A stretch of 9,298 nucleotides of DNA, from contig JAQICQ010000056.1 in NCBI GenBank assembly GCA_027858455.1, positions 1 through 9,298 of the forward strand, in the 5' to 3' direction. Position numbers and translations under genes: made by a program. The notes beneath the pieces were generated by a model. That model was not told the DNA's origin and did not search any database. It saw nothing but the letters and a program-made list of their open reading frames with translations. This DNA comes from Elusimicrobiota bacterium. Lineage in GTDB: Bacteria; CG03; SLGR01; JAGXOG01. Positions 5,729 to 9,298 of this stretch are shown here, piece by piece (the stretch's first letter is position 1; the number at the start of each line of letters is the position of its first letter).

Positions 5729-5760
5729 CTGGCATAAGCCAGCGTTCGCTTCCTCATCCC
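5729..5760. repeat. Hairpin-plus-tail unit, copy 1
   Basis: CTGGC-ATAA-GCCAG (perfect 5-bp stem) is followed at once by CGTTCGCTTCCTCATCCC. The same layout recurs at 5828-5859. Confidence 0.65.
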
Positions 5761-5771
5761 TCTGGCGTTCC

Positions 5772-5795
5772 GAAAATGCCATTATAGGCATTTTC
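5772..5795. other. Perfect 9-bp inverted repeat
   Basis: GAAAATGCC-ATTATA-GGCATTTTC, a perfect 9-bp stem with a six-base loop, lies midway between the two copies of the hairpin-plus-tail unit. It is not followed by a T run on either strand. Confidence 0.7.
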
Positions 5796-5827
5796 TTCAC
5801 TGTATCTCATTCAGGAACTTTCTTCTT

Positions 5828-5859
5828 CATGCTTATGCATGCGTTCGTTCCTTCATCCC
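5828..5859. repeat. Hairpin-plus-tail unit, copy 2
   Basis: CATGC-TTAT-GCATG (perfect 5-bp stem) is followed at once by CGTTCGTTCCTTCATCCC, which matches the tail of copy 1 at 15 of 18 positions. The stem sequences differ between copies, but the stem and loop lengths are the same. Confidence 0.65.
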
Positions 5860-5886
5860 CTTTTGGGGAAAGCAGAACCTTTCCCC
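5856..5886. other. Two mutually exclusive hairpins
   Basis: GGGGA at 5865-5869 can pair with TCCCC at 5856-5860 (loop TTTT). Alternatively GGGGAAAG at 5865-5872 can pair with CTTTCCCC at 5879-5886 (loop CAGAAC, 8 bp). The two foldings exclude each other. Confidence 0.55.
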
Positions 5887-5900
5887 CAAACCCCCTGTTC

Positions 5901-5933
5901 ATTGTATCAGAATTTTTGAAATTCCGATACAAT
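5901..5933 (-). terminator. Long inverted repeat just after the SurA-like gene
   Basis: Arms of 15 bases (ATTGTATC.GAATTT and its complement) enclose a TTG/CAA loop, with one mismatch. On the + strand the mismatch is A/C. In RNA read from the minus strand it is G-U, so the stem is fully paired; this favours a role in the transcript of the minus-strand gene, which ends ten bases away. A clear U run is missing, so termination is uncertain; a protein-binding palindrome is another option. Confidence 0.5.
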
Positions 5934-5942
5934 AAAAATTAC

Positions 5943-6632
5943 TTATTGAAGGCCGGCAAGTTTTGGATTGACCGTTAGGTTCATATTTCGCCGCAGGTCT
6001 GTCATCCACTGGCGGTACAGAGACATTCTTTTTTGTCTTACTATAGAGTTTTTCAGTTCTTCTTTGTCTTTTTGATATCCTTCAAGAGAGCCGTTTTTCC
6101 TCATATAGGCCAGCTGAAGTTCCGGTTCGGTAACTTCTGCTGTAGAAAGGATAATCCTTTCAATTTTTTTTGTATATATATCTTTTCTTATCAGTTCTTC
6201 AAACTCGGCCGGATTCATATTCATAGAATACAGCAAAGCTTGTTTATATAAGCGGTTATTAAAACGTCCGTCTTGTTGAAACTGGGGAAGGTTTCTTATG
6301 GTCGCGGCCACCTCGTTGTCGGTAACGGATAACCCCATTTTTTTAGCTTCATAAAAGAGGGTCTCTGTATTCACCATAGTGCTTAAGACTTGTTGTTTTA
6401 TTCGGGTTATCTGGTTTTCCGAAAGCTCGGTTTCTGTTTCTTCTCTTTTGTTTCTCAGGGTTCTGTTTAAACTGGATCTGTAGTCCGAGACCTCAATCGT
6501 GAAATTATCAGCTTCAACTACAGTGTTTTTGGACGTACCGCCTGTGCCGTACCAGAAAAATAGCCCGCCGATAAAAAGAGCTGCAATAAACCACATTATT
6601 TTATCAGTATGTTTTCTTATATTATCTAACAT
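5943..6632 (-). CDS. Membrane-anchored SurA_N/PpiD-like chaperone without parvulin domain
   Basis: 229 residues. The start MLDNIRKHTDKIMWFIAALFIGG is PpiD-like: a short cytoplasmic N-terminus and one membrane helix (about 12-28), placing the rest in the periplasm. Residues about 34-178 look like a SurA N-terminal chaperone domain, with VSTMVNTETLFYEAKKMGL-type helices and the I..LPQFQQDGRFN..LYKQAL segment typical of it. PpiD and SurA proteins then carry one or two parvulin isomerase domains; here the sequence passes directly into the closing helix (YQKDKEELKNSIVRQKRMSLYRQWM..LRR, about 186-215) that normally follows them. It probably handles unfolded outer-membrane or periplasmic proteins as a holdase without isomerase activity. 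It is convergent with the Rnf operon and divergent from hisH. No strong ribosome binding site is seen before the ATG. Confidence 0.78.
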   Translation of the reverse strand: MLDNIRKHTDKIMWFIAALFIGGLFFWYGTGGTSKNTVVEADNFTIEVSDYRSSLNRTLRNKREETETELSENQITRIKQQVLSTMVNTETLFYEAKKMGLSVTDNEVAATIRNLPQFQQDGRFNNRLYKQALLYSMNMNPAEFEELIRKDIYTKKIERIILSTAEVTEPELQLAYMRKNGSLEGYQKDKEELKNSIVRQKRMSLYRQWMTDLRRNMNLTVNPKLAGLQ

Positions 6633-6658
6633 AATTAACTTAGTTTAAATAAAATCAA

Positions 6659-6670
6659 TTGAAATTTCAA
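6659..6670. promoter_or_regulatory. 12-bp perfect palindrome in the divergent promoter region
   Basis: TTGAAATTTCAA reads the same on both strands and supplies a TTGAAA -35-like box in each direction. On the minus strand a weak -10 (TAAACT, 6647-6642) lies 17 bases on, very near the start of the SurA-like gene. It could be shared -35 elements or an operator. Confidence 0.35.
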
Positions 6671-6687
6671 ATTTTATCTGATATAAA
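6659..6687 (+). promoter_or_regulatory. Predicted sigma-70-type promoter for hisH-hisF
   Basis: TTGAAA (6659-6664), a 17-base spacer, then TATAAA (6682-6687) in a very AT-rich region. Transcription would start near 6694, about 23 bases before the hisH ATG. This is a strong match to the vegetative consensus. Confidence 0.6.
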
Positions 6688-6716
6688 ATAGTGGTATTAA
6701 AGAAAGATATTAAAAA

Positions 6717-7322
6717 ATGATAGTTATAGTTGATTATAAGTTAGGGAATATAAGAAGCGTTGAGAATGCTTTCAGAAAAGCCGGCGCGAAGGTGTCTGTA
6801 TCATCTTCTGCATCGGATATTTTGTCTGCCGACGGACTTGTGGTTCCGGGAGTAGGAGCCTTTAAAAAGGCGACGGAAAATCTCAAAGAGTTAAATATAT
6901 ACGACACTATCTTAAACAGCATAAAGAGCCAAAAACCGTATTTAGGTATTTGTCTTGGATTTCAAATGCTTTTCACTGAAAGCTCTGAATACGGAAAGAC
7001 TTCCGGGTTTGATATATTTCCGGGAAAAGTGGAAAAGTTTGAGAGGGATGTAAAGATACCTCATATGGGATGGAACAGCGTGTCATATCTTAATGATTCG
7101 CCTATGTTTGAGGGAATACCGGAAGGAAATTATTTTTATTTTGACCATTCCTACTATGTAATACCGTCTGAGGGCTCTGTCGTTGCGGGAACAACTGATT
7201 ATGGAAATGAATTTGTCAGCGCTGTTTGTGCCGGAAGTATATGGGGCGCACAGTTTCATCCGGAAAAAAGCGCGGATATAGGGTTAGAAATTATAAGGAA
7301 TTTTTCAAAATATGCTGGCTAA
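6717..7322 (+). CDS. hisH: Imidazole glycerol phosphate synthase, glutaminase subunit HisH
   Basis: 201 residues, full length for the family. It is a class I glutamine amidotransferase that releases ammonia from glutamine and channels it to HisF for making IGP and AICAR in histidine biosynthesis. The triad is present: Cys79 in GICLGFQ, His181 and Glu183 in FHPEKS. Other family motifs are DYKLGNIRSV at the start, PGVGAF (44-49), PHMGWN (115-120) and the HSYY segment (144-147). The ATG at 6717 follows a good promoter but only a weak purine-rich ribosome site. The gene overlaps hisF by 11 bases, which fits coupled translation of the two halves of one enzyme. No other his genes are in the window. 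Confidence 0.97.
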   Translation: MIVIVDYKLGNIRSVENAFRKAGAKVSVSSSASDILSADGLVVPGVGAFKKATENLKELNIYDTILNSIKSQKPYLGICLGFQMLFTESSEYGKTSGFDIFPGKVEKFERDVKIPHMGWNSVSYLNDSPMFEGIPEGNYFYFDHSYYVIPSEGSVVAGTTDYGNEFVSAVCAGSIWGAQFHPEKSADIGLEIIRNFSKYAG

Positions 7323-8073
7323 AAGAATAATACCATGTATGGATATTAAAGACGGGCGGATAGTAAAAGGCGTTGAGTTTAAGAATTTAAAAGATGCCGG
7401 CGACCCGGTAGAGGCCGCTAAAAAATATTCCGATGAAGGTGCCGATGAACTTGTTTTTTTAGATATTACCGCATCTTCCGACCGGAGAAAGACGCAGATA
7501 GAGCTGGTGCGACGCACCTCAGAAGAAGTATTTATTCCCTATACCGTCGGAGGAGGAATAAAGACAGTTAAAGATATTAATCAGCTGCTGCGCGCCGGAG
7601 CGGACAAAGTTTCGGTAAATACAGCGGCGGTACAAAATCCCGGCCTTATAAGCAAGGGAGCCGAAGAGTTCGGAAGCCAGTGTATAGTCTGTGCGATAGA
7701 CGCAAAAAAAGATAGTGGCTCAGGAAGATGGCAGGTATATATTTACGGCGGCCGCGAACCCGTCGGCCTTGATGCTTTAGAATGGGCAAAAAAAGTTCAA
7801 AAACTCGGCGCGGGCGAGATACTTCTTACCAGCATGGATGCCGACGGAACTCAGGACGGATATGATATTGAGTTAACACGCGTTATTTCAGAGGGGGTAA
7901 ATATACCTGTAATTGCTTCCGGAGGAGCCGGTAATCTTAAACACCTCGCAGATGCTTTAAAAGAAGGGAAAGCCGATGCAGTATTGGCGGCAAGCATATT
8001 TCACTACGGCACCTATACTATTAAAGAAACAAAAGAATATTTAAAAAAGCAGGGTATTCCGGTCAGACTGTAA
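7312..8073 (+). CDS. hisF: Imidazole glycerol phosphate synthase, cyclase subunit HisF
   Basis: 253 residues, normal length, a (beta/alpha)8 barrel. It uses ammonia from HisH to convert PRFAR to imidazole glycerol phosphate and AICAR in the cytoplasm. The two catalytic aspartates fall at the expected places: Asp11 in PCMDIKDGR and Asp130 in CAIDAKK. Phosphate-binding loops are visible as VGGGI (79-83) and ASGGAGN in the C-terminal half, and the motif TSMDADGTQDGYD is typical. It overlaps hisH by 11 bases. It ends 18 bases before the stop of the convergent aminotransferase, with a small hairpin between. Nothing suggests a paralog of other function. Confidence 0.98.
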   Translation: MLAKRIIPCMDIKDGRIVKGVEFKNLKDAGDPVEAAKKYSDEGADELVFLDITASSDRRKTQIELVRRTSEEVFIPYTVGGGIKTVKDINQLLRAGADKVSVNTAAVQNPGLISKGAEEFGSQCIVCAIDAKKDSGSGRWQVYIYGGREPVGLDALEWAKKVQKLGAGEILLTSMDADGTQDGYDIELTRVISEGVNIPVIASGGAGNLKHLADALKEGKADAVLAASIFHYGTYTIKETKEYLKKQGIPVRL

Positions 8074-8093
8074 AAAGAACCCGGGGTCTTTTT
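8072..8093. terminator. Bidirectional hairpin between hisF and the aminotransferase gene
   Basis: AAAAAGA (8072-8078) pairs with TCTTTTT (8087-8093), with a C/G-rich centre (ACCCGGGG) that can pair further. The T run at the end for hisF, and the A-rich arm that becomes a T run on the minus strand, fit a short terminator serving both convergent genes. Confidence 0.55.
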
Positions 8094-9267
8094 ATATATT
8101 GGAAATAAATCTTTTAAGTCTGGTTATGCCTTCTGTGATATTATCCATTCCGGTAGCATATGACATTCTGAAATAACCGTCTGCTCCGAAACCGTTACCG
8201 GGAACTACGGCCACTAATTCTTCTTCCAGAAGTTTTTCTGCAAATTCCGAACTGTTTTTTATCTCATCATTAAATAGTTTGGCTACCGAAGGGAATATAT
8301 AAAAAGCTCCGGCAGGTTTAGTTACTTCTACTTTTTCAATTGATGAGAGTTCTGCATAGATATAATCTCTGCGTTTTCTGAAATCATCCACCATTGATTT
8401 TATTGCTCCGGGGCTTTTTGCAGAAGAGAGAGCTTCCGCCGCGCCGGCCTGAGCAAAAGATGTGGGATTTGATGTAGAGTGGGACTGCAACTTAGCGCAT
8501 CCTGCTATGATTTCTGAATCTCCCGCGGCATAACCTATCCTCCAGCCGGTCATGGCGTAGGCTTTAGATACACCGTTTACAACTATTGTTTTTTCTTTCA
8601 ATTCGGGAGATATGCCTGCTATCGAGTAAAAGTTTTCTTCATAGATAAGATGTTCATAGATTTCGTCTGATATTACAGTAAGATTATTTTTTAAGATAGT
8701 TTCTCCTAAATCCTGCAGTTCATTTTTTGTGTATAGCGTTCCGGTTGGATTTGAAGGGGAATTTAAAATAAGAATTTTTGATTTATCGGTTACAGCGTTT
8801 TCAAGGATCTCCGGTGTAAGCTTAAAGGAAGTATCCCGTGAAGTTTTTGCAATAACAACTTTAGCGCCGGAAGCTTTTACCATCTCAGGATATGAAACCC
8901 AGTAAGGAGAAGGTATTATTACTTCATCTCCGGGACCGGCCGAGCACATTAAAAGATTAAAGAGAGTATGTTTTGCTCCGCAGTTTACCATTATCTGGTT
9001 TAATGAATAAACCAGAACGTTTTCCCTTTTAAATTTTTTTATTATAGCGTTTTTTAGTTTTTTTGTACCGGTAGCGGGAGTATATTTTGTCAGGCCGTCG
9101 TTAATAGCTTTAATTGCGGCTTCTTTAATAAAATCCGGCGTGTCAAAGTCAGGTTCTCCGGCCCCGAAACTTATAACATCTTTACCGGCAGCTTTAAGTT
9201 CCTTTGCTTTTGCCGATATTGAAAGCGTTGGTGAAAGACTTATTTTTTGTGCAAGTTGTGATAACAT
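8092..9267 (-). CDS. PLP-dependent aminotransferase, aspartate/prephenate type (class I, subgroup 1b)
   Basis: 391 residues, full length, cytoplasmic. It transfers an amino group between aspartate (or an aromatic precursor such as prephenate) and 2-oxoglutarate. Motifs: GAGEPDFDTP (35-44), KYTPATGT, PSPYWVSYPEM (119-129), NSPSNPTG with Asn173, SDEIYEH with Asp201 and Tyr204, the PLP-binding Lys235 in VNGVSKAYAMTGWRIGY, and Arg367 in FRMSYA, which binds the substrate carboxylate. The sequence follows Thermus-type AspC closely by eye, so the 1b subgroup is a firm call; which substrates it prefers is not. The start at 9267 is supported by the ribosome site AAGGAG seven bases upstream. It converges on hisF; its promoter lies outside the window. 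Confidence 0.95.
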   Translation of the reverse strand: MLSQLAQKISLSPTLSISAKAKELKAAGKDVISFGAGEPDFDTPDFIKEAAIKAINDGLTKYTPATGTKKLKNAIIKKFKRENVLVYSLNQIMVNCGAKHTLFNLLMCSAGPGDEVIIPSPYWVSYPEMVKASGAKVVIAKTSRDTSFKLTPEILENAVTDKSKILILNSPSNPTGTLYTKNELQDLGETILKNNLTVISDEIYEHLIYEENFYSIAGISPELKEKTIVVNGVSKAYAMTGWRIGYAAGDSEIIAGCAKLQSHSTSNPTSFAQAGAAEALSSAKSPGAIKSMVDDFRKRRDYIYAELSSIEKVEVTKPAGAFYIFPSVAKLFNDEIKNSSEFAEKLLEEELVAVVPGNGFGADGYFRMSYATGMDNITEGITRLKRFISNI

Positions 9268-9274
9268 ATTTTTT

Positions 9275-9280
9275 CTCCTT
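9275..9280 (-). promoter_or_regulatory. Ribosome binding site for the aminotransferase gene
   Basis: AAGGAG on the minus strand, seven bases before the ATG at 9267; this is the clearest ribosome site in the window. Confidence 0.75.
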
Positions 9281-9298
9281 ATCTTTATCTTTTAATTC

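Larger units (their letters stand above)
5671..5942. repeat. Gene-free, hairpin-rich intergenic region between convergent genes
   Basis: About 270 bases with no credible gene. It holds a series of inverted repeats: 5669-5692, 5729-5742, 5772-5795, 5828-5841, 5856-5869 competing with 5865-5886, and 5901-5933. It also contains a duplicated unit (5729-5760 and 5828-5859). The composition (CTTCCTCATCCC, GCGTTCG) is unlike the neighbouring genes. It resembles REP- or MITE-like dispersed non-coding repeats, but that cannot be confirmed from one copy. Confidence 0.6.

Noticed and set aside
5807..5902. 31-residue reading frame on the minus strand in the intergenic region
   Set aside because: It lies wholly in the hairpin-rich repeat region, has no clear ribosome site and its peptide has no recognisable features.
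5671..5942. CRISPR array
   Set aside because: Only two similar units, with unequal stems, no regular spacer length and no cas genes nearby.

Overview
The window looks like a low-to-moderate GC bacterial chromosome segment (AT-rich, many ATA and TTA codons). The genes are tightly packed and mostly overlap by a few bases. The membrane-anchored SurA/PpiD-type chaperone fragment suggests a diderm. The phylum cannot be fixed from this window; a deep-branching anaerobic lineage is plausible because of the Rnf-type genes, but that is inference.

Left block (1-5670, all + strand): the 3' end of a histone-deacetylase/AcuC-like gene overlaps a run of eight further genes with almost no spacing, so this is probably one long operon. 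Six of them match, in the canonical order C-D-G-E-A-B, the subunits of an Rnf (ferredoxin:NAD+ oxidoreductase, ion-pumping) complex. Every subunit is shorter than usual and most are strongly diverged. The soluble ferredoxin clusters of RnfC and RnfB and the covalent-FMN motif of RnfG are intact. The NADH/FMN site of RnfC, the flavinylation motif of RnfD, the N-terminal Fe-S domain of RnfB and the cysteines expected to hold the intramembrane Fe-S cluster of RnfA/RnfE are not visible. After the Rnf genes come a NusG-domain-II membrane protein and an open reading frame that fuses a Gx-type transporter (HepT-like) to a Maf nucleotide pyrophosphatase.

Middle (5671-5942): a roughly 270-base gene-free stretch between convergent genes, full of hairpins, with a duplicated hairpin-plus-tail unit and a long inverted repeat. 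It looks like a non-coding repeat element or a set of 3'-end structures. Next, on the minus strand, is a short membrane-anchored SurA_N-type chaperone lacking the parvulin domain (5943-6632).

Right block (6717-9267): an 84-base divergent promoter region leads to hisH-hisF (imidazole glycerol phosphate synthase, catalytic residues intact). A short hairpin separates this pair from a convergent class I aminotransferase of the aspartate/prephenate type.

Most notable: a complete but cofactor-stripped Rnf-like complex; three 12-bp tandem repeat arrays inside its rnfD gene, one sitting where the flavin-attachment motif should be; and the Gx-transporter-Maf fusion.
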